This document shows positions 1 to 6,219 of a DNA stretch of 10,905 bases, piece by piece. The stretch lies in assembly GCA_910577495.1 (NCBI GenBank), contig CAJTML010000069.1, positions 1 through 10,905 on the forward strand. The letters are read 5' to 3'. The stretch comes from an uncultured Eggerthellaceae bacterium. GTDB taxonomy: Bacteria; Actinomycetota; Coriobacteriia; Coriobacteriales; Eggerthellaceae. Both the position numbers and the translations under genes were made by a program. Position 1 is the first letter of the stretch. Each line of letters begins with the position of its first letter. The notes beneath the pieces were generated by a model. The model was not told the origin of the DNA. It saw only the letters and a list, made by a program, of their open reading frames with translations, and did not search any database.

Positions 1-1
1 C

Positions 2-229
2 AGCTTCATGTTCCTGGCGTCGGCGGCGTTGCTGATTTTCATTGTGAATGAAAATTTGGAGGTTGGCTCTACTTTTAGAGACGTTTGTATGAAAGTGCTT
101 CTGGTGCTGGTAATATTGACCGTGCTTTATAGCGTGCTCTTGTGCTTTGTGCCTGAAGTGAACTGGTACTCCGATGTATATGACTGGGCGTATCGTGACA
201 TCATTGAAACGGTGCAGTTCTGGACATAA
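2..229 (+). CDS. C-terminal end of an unrecognised membrane protein (5' end outside the window)
   Basis: The reading frame is already open at the left edge of the window, so the first ATG (8-10) may be internal. About 75 residues are visible. They contain two hydrophobic stretches, FLASAALLIFIV and VLLVLVILTVLYSVLLCFV, separated by a short polar stretch with acidic residues, and end in an aromatic tail (DIIETVQFWT). This looks like the last two membrane segments of an integral membrane protein. I do not recognise the family. The TAA stop is 28 bases before nagB, on the same strand, and no terminator is visible between them, so the two may be co-transcribed. A role in amino-sugar metabolism cannot be claimed from this fragment. 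Confidence 0.55.
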   Translation, partial: SFMFLASAALLIFIVNENLEVGSTFRDVCMKVLLVLVILTVLYSVLLCFVPEVNWYSDVYDWAYRDIIETVQFWT

Positions 230-257
230 GGGCGAATGTATAACGAAAGGGAAGCTC

Positions 258-986
258 ATGAACGTAACGATTACTGATTCCTATGATGCAATGAGCCGTG
301 CGGCAGCTGATGTGATTGCTGCAACGGTAACTGAAAACCCGCATTGCAACCTTGGTCTTGCAACGGGATCAACGCCGATTGGTCTGTATGCTGACCTGGT
401 GCGTGATTATGACGATGGAATTATTAGCTTCGCTGACGTGACGACGTTTAACTTGGACGAGTATCGCGGTCTTGACCCTGATCACGACCAAAGCTATCGC
501 TACTTCATGAATAAAAACCTCTTCGACTTGGTTAACATTGACCCGGCTGCAACCCATGTGCCCGATGGTGCTAACCCCGACGCTGGAGCTGCGTGCGAGG
601 CTTACGAACAGGCAATTGCTGCGGCTGGTGGCGTGGACTTGCAGCTGTTGGGTCTGGGTCATAACGGCCACATTGGCTTCAATGAGCCGTGCGATCATTT
701 CCCGGTTGATACCCATGTGGTCAAGCTGACCGAGAGCACCATTAATGCCAACAGCCGTTTGTTTGACTCGGCTGAGGATGTACCGCGTGAGGCATATACG
801 ATGGGTATTGGCACGATTATGCGCGCGAAGAAGATCTTGGTGGTTGCAAGCGGTGCCGATAAGGCGCAAATCGTCCATGACGCATTCTTTGGTCCAGTGA
901 CCCCTGAGGTGCCTGCATCAGTGCTGCAGCTGCATCCCGATGTGACGGTGATTGTGGATGCTGAGGCAGGAGCGCTCTGCAAGTAG
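258..986 (+). CDS. nagB: Glucosamine-6-phosphate deaminase (NagB)
   Basis: Cytosolic enzyme converting glucosamine-6-phosphate to fructose-6-phosphate and ammonia, the last step of GlcNAc/sialic acid catabolism. The ATG at 258 follows a purine-rich AAAGGGAAG site; the more upstream in-frame ATG at 174 would overlap the preceding gene. The 242-residue product matches the short NagB type of Gram-positive bacteria (B. subtilis) rather than the 266-residue allosteric E. coli form. Visible motifs are the sugar-phosphate loop ATGSTPIGLY (residues 35-44), NLDEYRGL (65-72) with general-base candidate Asp67, and GLGHNGHIGFNEP (132-144) with His138 and Glu143. Asn136 stands where E. coli has Asp141, a substitution I believe is usual in the short forms. 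nagA follows 173 bases downstream on the same strand, behind a terminator and a probable separate promoter. Identification is firm. Confidence 0.96.
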   Translation: MNVTITDSYDAMSRAAADVIAATVTENPHCNLGLATGSTPIGLYADLVRDYDDGIISFADVTTFNLDEYRGLDPDHDQSYRYFMNKNLFDLVNIDPAATHVPDGANPDAGAACEAYEQAIAAAGGVDLQLLGLGHNGHIGFNEPCDHFPVDTHVVKLTESTINANSRLFDSAEDVPREAYTMGIGTIMRAKKILVVASGADKAQIVHDAFFGPVTPEVPASVLQLHPDVTVIVDAEAGALCK

Positions 987-993
987 TGCGCTT

Positions 994-1037
994 GCGCCCC
1001 GCGCTTTTCGTGCCGGCCTACTGCGCGCCCCGCGCTT
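994..1037 (+). repeat. GC-rich 13-base direct repeat after nagB
   Basis: GCGCCCCGCGCTT occurs twice, at 994-1006 and 1025-1037, with a 31-base period. It lies in the non-coding stretch between the nagB stop and the terminator hairpin. The surrounding sequence is much richer in GC than the neighbouring genes. No function is evident; it may be a small degenerate intergenic repeat. Confidence 0.4.
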
Positions 1038-1064
1038 CGCAAAAACGTTGTGTAAACGAATCAT

Positions 1065-1094
1065 AAAGAGACGGCTTTTGGGCTGTCTCTTTTT
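1065..1094 (+). terminator. Rho-independent terminator after nagB
   Basis: AAAGAGACGGC (1065-1075) pairs with GCTGTCTCTTT (1082-1092) through one G-U wobble, with a 6-base loop (TTTTGG), and the stem runs into a T-rich tail. The position, 79 bases after the nagB stop, fits termination or attenuation of nagB transcription before nagA. Confidence 0.75.
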
Positions 1095-1101
1095 CTATAA
1101 T
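1073..1101 (+). promoter_or_regulatory. Probable nagA promoter overlapping the nagB terminator
   Basis: A perfect TATAAT (1096-1101) follows the terminator hairpin directly and lies 58 bases before the nagA start. With a 17-base spacer the -35 position (1073-1078) reads GGCTTT, a poor match to TTGACA, so the promoter may depend on an activator or tolerate a weak -35. Transcription would begin near 1108, giving a leader of roughly 50 bases that contains two inverted repeats. Confidence 0.5.
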
Positions 1102-1102
1102 G

Positions 1103-1119
1103 TGAGTGTTTGCAACTCA
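1103..1119 (+). promoter_or_regulatory. Inverted repeat at the predicted nagA transcription start
   Basis: TGAGT (1103-1107) and ACTCA (1115-1119) form a perfect 5-base inverted repeat with a 7-base spacer, immediately after the TATAAT box. A repressor bound here would cover the transcription start. The arms are short, so chance occurrence is possible. Confidence 0.3.
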
Positions 1120-1121
1120 GT

Positions 1122-1142
1122 ATGCGCACGCGTGGTGCGCAT
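1122..1142 (+). promoter_or_regulatory. 8-base perfect inverted repeat in the nagA leader
   Basis: ATGCGCAC (1122-1129) and GTGCGCAT (1135-1142) are perfect reverse complements separated by GCGTG. In RNA this would make a stable GC-rich hairpin just upstream of the AAGGTG ribosome binding site (1149-1154); in DNA it could be an operator. It is not followed by a T-run, so it is not a terminator. Whether it acts as DNA or RNA cannot be decided from sequence. Confidence 0.45.
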
Positions 1143-1159
1143 TGATGGAAGGTGAAACC

Positions 1160-2314
1160 ATGACCCATTCCGCACAGAATCCCGCCGCTGTTGGTTCAAT
1201 TTGTGGCGGCGACATGTTTAATGGCACCGATTTTGTCACCTGTGATGTCTTTATGGCAGATGGCCGCATTGTTGAGAGCGCTTCTCAAAGTGAGGGTCAG
1301 CGCATTGACGCCACGGGATGCTATGTTATCCCTGGTTTGGTAGACATCCATTTTCATGGAAGCGTTGGCGCTGACATTTCTGATGGTGATCTTGAGGGGC
1401 TGCATCGCATGGGTGCCTACGAGGCATCGCGCGGTATTACCGCCATGTGTCCGGCTACTATGACGCTTTCGGAAGAGCAGCTCAGCGCTGCTGCCACCGC
1501 GGCTGCTGAATATGTTCCGACCGCTGTTGAGGCTGATCTGGTGGGCATCAATATGGAAGGCCCGTTTATTTCGCCCTCAAAGGTTGGAGCGCAAAACCCC
1601 GAGTTCGTTCGCAATCCTGAAGTTGAAGAGTTTAATCGCCTGCAGAAGCTCTCAGGCGGCTTATTTAAGCTTGTGGACATTGCACCCGAAGAACCTGGCG
1701 CAGATGCCTTCATAGACGCCTTAAAAGACGACGTGCGCATCTCTTTGGCGCATTCGTGTGCTGATTACGATACGGCATCTCACGCGTTTGCGCATGGTGT
1801 GAAGCATCTGACGCACCTGTATAACGCCATGGATCCGATGCATCATCGCAAGCCTGGTCCTATTCCTGCAGCAGCGGAGCGTGAGGATGTAACTGCTGAG
1901 ATCATTGCTGATGGTGTGCACATTCATCCATCCATGGTTCGCCTGGCGTTCAACATGTTTGGTGATGATCGCATGATCTTGGTGAGTGACACCCTGCGCG
2001 CAGCTGGCTTGGAAGATGGCGTGTATGACCTGGGTGGCCAAGACGTTACGGTTAAAGGGCCGGTGGCAACGATTGAAAATGGCGCGCTGGCTGGTTCGGT
2101 GAGTGATTTGATGCGCTGCCTCTATGTAGCCGTGCATGATATGGATATCCCGCTTGAGAGCGCGGTTAAGGCGGCGTCGAAAAACCCCGCGCGTGCTATT
2201 GGGGTGGGCGATGAGTTCGGCTCCCTGGAGCCAGGGCACGTGGCTGATGCGGTGCTGCTGGACAAAGAGACGCTTGAGATTCGCGGCGTCGTCTTGCGTG
2301 GCAACTTGCTATAA
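1160..2314 (+). CDS. nagA: N-acetylglucosamine-6-phosphate deacetylase (NagA)
   Basis: Cytosolic metal-dependent amidohydrolase removing acetate from GlcNAc-6-P to give glucosamine-6-P, the substrate of NagB. I chose the ATG at 1160 because AAGGTG precedes it by 5 bases; another in-frame ATG at 1145 lacks such a site. The 384-residue product is the normal length for the family. Visible motifs are the metal-binding HxH in PGLVDIHFHG (His64, His66), NMEGPFIS (131-138) with the metal ligand Glu133, His198 in SLAHS, HLTHLYNAM (216-224) with His219, and Asp277 in VSDTLRAAG, the catalytic acid/base position. SDTL replaces the more common SDAM, but the Asp is kept. The C-terminal NPARAIGV and LEPGHVADAVLLD segments are typical of amidohydrolases. 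The gene probably has its own promoter and converges on the lyase/kinase operon. Confidence 0.96.
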   Translation: MTHSAQNPAAVGSICGGDMFNGTDFVTCDVFMADGRIVESASQSEGQRIDATGCYVIPGLVDIHFHGSVGADISDGDLEGLHRMGAYEASRGITAMCPATMTLSEEQLSAAATAAAEYVPTAVEADLVGINMEGPFISPSKVGAQNPEFVRNPEVEEFNRLQKLSGGLFKLVDIAPEEPGADAFIDALKDDVRISLAHSCADYDTASHAFAHGVKHLTHLYNAMDPMHHRKPGPIPAAAEREDVTAEIIADGVHIHPSMVRLAFNMFGDDRMILVSDTLRAAGLEDGVYDLGGQDVTVKGPVATIENGALAGSVSDLMRCLYVAVHDMDIPLESAVKAASKNPARAIGVGDEFGSLEPGHVADAVLLDKETLEIRGVVLRGNLL

Positions 2315-2370
2315 GGCAAGCATTGCGGAGGGCGCCTAAGCTCCCGCAACGTGTTTGTGCTTATAACGAA

Positions 2371-2403
2371 AAAGGCTCGATACGCTGAAGGTATCGAGCC
2401 TTT
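2371..2403. terminator. Bidirectional terminator between convergent nagA and the ROK-like kinase gene
   Basis: AAAGGCTCGATAC (2371-2383) and GTATCGAGCCTTT (2391-2403) form a perfect 13-base stem with a 7-base loop. On the + strand the tail is only TTTCGTTTG. On the minus strand it is TTTTTCG, a better T-tract. It can serve both genes, lying 56 bases after nagA and about 78 bases after the kinase stop. Confidence 0.85.
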
Positions 2404-2450
2404 CGTTTGTGCTCACATTTGGTCACGCTGCGGCGCCTGCGTGCGGCCGC

Positions 2451-2509
2451 TAGCAGCCGCCCTTGCGGCAGCCAAAAGCCTTACAGCTCAGGCAAGCTTG
2501 CGGCTGCTA
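2451..2509. repeat. 10-base inverted repeat spanning the 3' end of the kinase gene
   Basis: TAGCAGCCGC (2451-2460) and GCGGCTGCTA (2500-2509) are perfect reverse complements 39 bases apart. The right arm is inside the last codons of the kinase gene and the left arm is in its 3' untranslated region. It could form a long-range stem around the stop codon, but the loop is large and no known element fits. Confidence 0.35.
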
Positions 2510-3854
2510 CTGATTGACCAACGCGACGCATCTTCTCGTCGGGCAGCTTAACGGTGATCTGTGCGGCAAGCTCCGGATATTCTTCGGCAAGTACGCGGTT
2601 GCACTCGCTAATGAGCAGGTCGCCGCCATCACCAGAGGCAACACGACCAAGCACCATGAGTGTCTTGATCTCATAGAATGAGCTGTACAGCACAAGCGTG
2701 TGTGCCAGGTATACGCCGATGGAGCGATAGATATCCAAAGCACCCTCGTCGCCATTGTTGGCCAGCTCTTGGACAACCTTGAGCTTCTCGGCAGGGGAGA
2801 GCTCAGGATCAAGTTCAATGTTTGCACGCGGAGCCAGCTTGATAACGGCGTCTTGGCTAAAGTACTTGCAGCCAACGCCAAAGTCAGTTGACCACTCGTC
2901 TTGCATGGCTTCAGGAGACAGGTCAACCGGGGCGAATGCAAGCTCGTTAATCCAACCAAGCACGTTGCCTTCGTCGTTCACATAACCAACTGCCTCAGAG
3001 GTGCCCATAGCGATACCTAAGATGTCGCCTGAGCCGGTGGACATAAAGCCAGCAAGTGCGGTTACGTCACCGTCGTTGGCTACAACCAGCGGCACGTCGC
3101 CAATCTCTTTGCCGGCGCGGTCATAAATGCTTTTGACCTCTTCGCGACGCTCACGCGGCACTTTGATGAACAGCGACGCCACCATCGGGCTATTGCCAAC
3201 AAACGTACCCGCAGATGAAACGCCAATGGCGTCCACGCGCGGCATCTTGGAGGCCGCCGTTTTAAACGCGGTCACGATCTCGTTGAAGTGATACTCCGGA
3301 TCCTCGGTGATCTTCGGGAACCAAACAACCTCTTCGGAATAGACCGACTCGCCATCAATAACGGCTGACACCTTACGGTCTGAACCGCCAGCGTCAAAAC
3401 CAATGCGGCAGCCTTCCATATGTCCGCCAATTTGCTTAGCTGACTCGTGCGCCTCGGGGAAGTCGGCCTCGCTTACCGCGATAATCTCCAGCGGTTTTTC
3501 GTATACGTCGCCGACGAACTGGTAGTCAAACCAGCGGTCGCCTTCAGGTGAGTAGGTGTGCGCCAGCTGCTCAGCAATATCATCACAGCCGCAGACATAG
3601 ACCTTAAAGCCGCCAATGCTCCACAGTGAGAACTTGATGAGGCGCTCAACATAGCGAAGATTTGCCTCAGCAAACTCCGGACCGCGAATGGCGCTTTTGC
3701 GCACCGAGATCAGCCCGTCTTCGCGCTCAACTGCAACCGCGATGGGTCGGTCAGCGCCTTTGAGATATTCTTTCATCCACACGCCAAAGGGGATGAATTC
3801 ATGATCAAGAACCGGCACATTTTTGATGTCGTATTCAATACCCAAGTAATTCAT
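2481..3854 (-). CDS. ROK-like sugar kinase with N-terminal extension; candidate GlcNAc (or ManNAc) kinase
   Basis: 457 residues, against about 300 for ordinary ROK kinases. Residues 1-150 form an extension I do not recognise (VYVCGCDDIAEQLAHTY at 85-101). The kinase-like part starts with IGFDAGGSDRKVSAVIDGE (151-169), a variant of the DxGGT phosphate loop. VVANDGDVTALAGF (257-270) carries the catalytic Asp261, and GIAMGTSEAVG (280-290) is the second phosphate loop. At the ROK ExGH position the sequence is NELAF: Glu304 is kept but Phe307 replaces the His that binds sugar and zinc. The CxCGxxGC zinc motif is replaced by STDFGVGC (322-329), with only Cys329 left. The ATG at 3854 is preceded by AGAAAGG. 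It is the last gene of the lyase-epimerase-kinase operon, 48 bases after the epimerase. Kinase activity on GlcNAc is inferred from context; the substrate is not certain. Confidence 0.8.
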   Translation of the reverse strand: MNYLGIEYDIKNVPVLDHEFIPFGVWMKEYLKGADRPIAVAVEREDGLISVRKSAIRGPEFAEANLRYVERLIKFSLWSIGGFKVYVCGCDDIAEQLAHTYSPEGDRWFDYQFVGDVYEKPLEIIAVSEADFPEAHESAKQIGGHMEGCRIGFDAGGSDRKVSAVIDGESVYSEEVVWFPKITEDPEYHFNEIVTAFKTAASKMPRVDAIGVSSAGTFVGNSPMVASLFIKVPRERREEVKSIYDRAGKEIGDVPLVVANDGDVTALAGFMSTGSGDILGIAMGTSEAVGYVNDEGNVLGWINELAFAPVDLSPEAMQDEWSTDFGVGCKYFSQDAVIKLAPRANIELDPELSPAEKLKVVQELANNGDEGALDIYRSIGVYLAHTLVLYSSFYEIKTLMVLGRVASGDGGDLLISECNRVLAEEYPELAAQITVKLPDEKMRRVGQSVAAASLPEL

Positions 3855-3902
3855 GGTTTACCTTTCTTCCTGCATTCGTTGGGTTTGTTGCTTTAGTCGT
3901 AC

Positions 3903-5078
3903 TTAAAACGGTGTCGGAGCGGTCTGCTCATCACCTAAGATTTCGGTAATAATCTGCTCGGTCATGCAGAGCGCACGCGGCACGTGGAAAGGACCCTTAA
4001 ATGTAGAGCCTTTCGTTGGCGGCATGGTGGGTTGACCGTCGCGACGCAAATAGCCATACCATTCGCCATAAATTGGATCGGCGAAGTGCTCTTTGCAGTA
4101 ATCAAGCGTCTTGAAAAGCCACGTGGCGAAGTATTCATCTCCGGTATCACGCAGTGCTTTTGACGAAGCGATCATGATCTCGTTATGCGGCCACCACAGC
4201 TTCATGTCATGCTCGTAGGCCTCAGGCGGCAAGCCTTTCGCGTCAATGAAGTACAGCAGTCCGCCGTACTCTTTATCCCAGCCCGCTTCAATGGCCAGCT
4301 TGAAGATCTCTTCGGCTTGCGCGTGAAGCTCGGCATCTCCGCGGTAGTTTGCCTCGTCCATCAAAAACCAGCTGCACTCAATGTCGTGTCCTGGGTTTAC
4401 CACGCGTCCTGCGGTGTACCACAGCTCAGGTTCGCCATCTAAATTGACGCTTTCAAGCGTGCAGCCCAGCTCAGGACGGAAGTGCTCACCCACAATACGC
4501 TGGGTGCATTCGCGCGCGTGGCGGTCATACTCTTCGGTATGCTCGGGGTCAACGCGACGCATGATGCCGATGATGTTCAAAAAGATCATCGGATCACCCA
4601 GCGCACGACCTGCACGCGTGGTGGGGATGGTTTTCGGTCCAAATCCGGTCGGATCCTCAATGAGGCCGTTGTTGAGGTCGTAAATGAGCTGGTAGGCGCG
4701 ACGCGCGCGCTTGAGATGCTCAACTTCGCCCGTTACGCCATCGTACTCAGCGTTAGCGATGCAGTAAAAGCCCTCTGAGAAGTTATAGCGGCGCTGGCGA
4801 AGTGGCTCGCCTTCAGCCAGGCAGCTTTTTGCTGCGTCAAGCCATTCCTGGCGCGGACCATACAGGTGGCACAGGTACGAAAACGTCCAGCCACAGCGGC
4901 CTTGCATCCACACGCTTTTGTCGGTGGAGTAAATGTTTCCTTCGCGATCTAAGCAGGTGTAGACGCCGCCATATTCAGGATCCATGCCATGCTCAAGCCA
5001 AAACGCGACGCACGTTTTGAGCTGATCTTGAATCCAGGCGCGCTCAGCTATGAGGCGCTCTTTGGTTTCTGGGGTCAC
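3903..5078 (-). CDS. N-acylglucosamine 2-epimerase (AGE/RnBP family), ManNAc to GlcNAc
   Basis: 391 residues, the normal length for this (alpha/alpha)6-barrel family, which interconverts free ManNAc and GlcNAc in the cytosol. Family landmarks are WMQGRCGWTFSYL (57-69), GRVVNPGHDIECSWFLM (224-240) with His231, KLWWPHNEIMIA (293-304) with His298, and FKGPFHVPRAL (360-370) with His365. The spacing His231 to His365 (134) equals that between the two essential histidines of pig renin-binding protein (248 and 382, from memory). The start is a GTG at 5078, with AAAGGAGG overlapping the lyase stop codon 12 bases upstream, so translation is probably coupled. Epimerisation before phosphorylation marks the Bacteroides-type sialic acid route. 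Related AGE-family enzymes act on cellobiose or mannose, but the lyase and kinase neighbours favour ManNAc. I leave the symbol blank because nanE is used for two unrelated enzymes. Confidence 0.9.
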   Translation of the reverse strand: MTPETKERLIAERAWIQDQLKTCVAFWLEHGMDPEYGGVYTCLDREGNIYSTDKSVWMQGRCGWTFSYLCHLYGPRQEWLDAAKSCLAEGEPLRQRRYNFSEGFYCIANAEYDGVTGEVEHLKRARRAYQLIYDLNNGLIEDPTGFGPKTIPTTRAGRALGDPMIFLNIIGIMRRVDPEHTEEYDRHARECTQRIVGEHFRPELGCTLESVNLDGEPELWYTAGRVVNPGHDIECSWFLMDEANYRGDAELHAQAEEIFKLAIEAGWDKEYGGLLYFIDAKGLPPEAYEHDMKLWWPHNEIMIASSKALRDTGDEYFATWLFKTLDYCKEHFADPIYGEWYGYLRRDGQPTMPPTKGSTFKGPFHVPRALCMTEQIITEILGDEQTAPTPF

Positions 5079-5090
5079 GGGTGCCTCCTT

Positions 5091-6017
5091 TTACTTCTCC
5101 AGCATGCCTTCAGCAACTAAAATCTCAACGATGTGGTCAACGTCTTCGCCCGTCAGCGGAGCCACAGGCTCGCGCATCTGGTTGGTGTTGAAGACGCCCA
5201 TTTGCCACAGCGCAGTCTTAAACGCACCAACGCCCGCACCAAAACCAACCGTTGCCTTGACGTGGCGCGTTACCCACATCAGACGCGCCAGGTGATCCTG
5301 CAGCTCTTTAACGCGCTCCCAATCTCCAGCTTGTGCTGCACGCCACTGCTCTACGTAGCTATACGGGTCAATGTTGGCAAGACCCGGAACCGAACCATCA
5401 GCGCCTGCAAGGTATGCGCCATCAACGCAGACTTCGTGTCCGGTGAGCAGCTGCAAGGGGTGTCCGACTGCCTCGTTTTCAAGGATGAGCCAGCGGAACG
5501 AAACGTCGTCGCCTGAGGAGTCTTTCACGCCCTGGATAACGCCGTCTTCGCCCAAGCGAACGAGCATGGACGGATCAAGCTTGGTGTGTACGCACACCGG
5601 CAAATCGTAGGCGAACAGTGGCAGATCGGTGTGCTCGCGAATTGCGCGGAAGTGACGCTCGGTTTCTTTGGGGCCACCCAGCGCATAGAACGGGGCGGTG
5701 GCAACCAGTGCATCTACGCCAAAACCGGCAGCCCGTTTGGCTTGGTCAACCACGCGCATGGTCTCCATGTCAATGATGCCCGCCATGACTGGCACGCGAC
5801 CATTAACGATAGAAACAGCTTCTTGGAGTACGTGGAAACGCTGAGCGTCGGTAAGAAAAGCAACTTCGCCACTTGAACCCAAGAAGAATAAGCCATCAAC
5901 GCCCGCATCAATCATGCGGTTAACTGATCGGTCAAGCGCTTCGAGGTCCAATTGACGCTTCTCGTTCAGCGGAATAATAACGGGAGGAATTACGCCGCGA
6001 AATGGCGACTCTGACAT
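5091..6017 (-). CDS. nanA: N-acetylneuraminate lyase (NanA-type, DHDPS/NAL superfamily)
   Basis: Class I aldolase expected to cleave N-acetylneuraminate to pyruvate and ManNAc. 308 residues, a typical length. I chose the ATG at 6017, with AAAGGGG about 7 bases upstream; an in-frame ATG at 6059 lies inside a leader hairpin. Landmarks are GSSGE (47-51, the carboxylate-binding loop, GSTGE in E. coli NanA and GTTGE in DapA), Tyr137 in FAYDLP, the Schiff-base lysine Lys165 in GVKDSSGD (163-170), and LAGADG (203-208). In my ungapped comparison the E. coli Asp191-Glu192 pair, which contacts the sugar tail, reads Glu195-Val196. Substrate preference could therefore differ, and another 2-keto-3-deoxy sugar acid remains possible. 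The AGE epimerase, kinase, nagA and nagB neighbours support sialic acid. It is the first gene of its operon. Confidence 0.85.
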   Translation of the reverse strand: MSESPFRGVIPPVIIPLNEKRQLDLEALDRSVNRMIDAGVDGLFFLGSSGEVAFLTDAQRFHVLQEAVSIVNGRVPVMAGIIDMETMRVVDQAKRAAGFGVDALVATAPFYALGGPKETERHFRAIREHTDLPLFAYDLPVCVHTKLDPSMLVRLGEDGVIQGVKDSSGDDVSFRWLILENEAVGHPLQLLTGHEVCVDGAYLAGADGSVPGLANIDPYSYVEQWRAAQAGDWERVKELQDHLARLMWVTRHVKATVGFGAGVGAFKTALWQMGVFNTNQMREPVAPLTGEDVDHIVEILVAEGMLEK

Positions 6018-6050
6018 AGTGCATCCCCTTTCGAAGGACTGTAATAAGGC

Positions 6051-6078
6051 GCGCTTCATCAGAGGTAGTTTGAAGCGC
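6051..6078 (-). promoter_or_regulatory. Hairpin in the nanA leader
   Basis: GCGCTTCA (6051-6058) and TGAAGCGC (6071-6078) form a perfect 8-base stem with a 12-base loop. It would sit at the very 5' end of the nanA transcript if transcription starts about 7 bases past the TATAAT box. It lies 34 bases upstream of the nanA ATG and has no T-tract, so a stabilising or regulatory role fits better than termination. Confidence 0.45.
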
Positions 6079-6086
6079 TCGGCGCA

Positions 6087-6115
6087 ATTATACGCCTGGT
6101 GTATATATTACGAAA
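6087..6115 (-). promoter_or_regulatory. Probable promoter of the nanA-epimerase-kinase operon
   Basis: Read on the minus strand, a perfect TATAAT occupies 6092 down to 6087. With a 17-base spacer the -35 position (6115-6110) reads TTTCGT, a weak match. The site lies between the terminator of the transporter operon and the nanA start and gives a leader of about 60 bases. No other good -10 box is seen in this gap. Confidence 0.55.
6089..6105. promoter_or_regulatory. Candidate operator over the nanA -10 box
   Basis: TATACGCCTGGTGTATA is a 17-base palindrome with a single mismatched position (TATACGCC against GGTGTATA). It overlaps the TATAAT box and the spacer, where a repressor would block RNA polymerase. 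The outward half-site GGyGTATA resembles the GGTATA repeats bound by GntR-family NanR of E. coli. That link is an inference from similarity; no regulator gene is in the window. Confidence 0.5.
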
Positions 6116-6134
6116 TGAGTCGCAACAACTACAG

Positions 6135-6170
6135 AAAACGCCCCGAATCGTGACTGTTTCGGGGCGTTTT
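6135..6170 (-). terminator. Rho-independent terminator of the transporter operon
   Basis: AAAACGCCCCGAA (6135-6147) pairs perfectly with TTCGGGGCGTTTT (6158-6170) around a 10-base loop. Read on the minus strand the stem ends in TTTTC, 50 bases after the stop of the last ATPase gene. It insulates the transporter operon from nanA, which starts about 120 bases further on. Confidence 0.85.
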
Positions 6171-6219
6171 GAAATAAAGCTGTCAACTAATTGTTGACTG
6201 TCATTGAGCTGGCTGAAAC

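Noticed and set aside
369..878. Long open frame on the minus strand opposite nagB (169 residues)
   Set aside because: It lies fully inside nagB, has no ribosome site or recognisable motif, and its composition is that expected of an antisense shadow of a strongly biased gene.
994..1037. GC-rich tandem-looking repeat considered as a CRISPR or attachment site
   Set aside because: Only two copies of 13 bases are present, with no further units, cas genes, integrase or tRNA nearby.
1106..1159. Longer N-terminus for NagA starting at 1106 or 1145
   Set aside because: The 1106 ATG would lie at or before the likely transcription start and has no ribosome site. The 1160 ATG has AAGGTG at good spacing and gives the family length.
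1721..2239. 172-residue open frame on the minus strand opposite nagA
   Set aside because: It is fully covered by the firmly identified nagA; the Arg/His-rich translation and lack of motifs indicate a shadow frame.
3855..3902. Separate promoter for the kinase gene in the 48-base gap
   Set aside because: No TATAAT-like box with a -35 partner is visible, and the short same-strand gap with a ribosome site fits a polycistronic mRNA.
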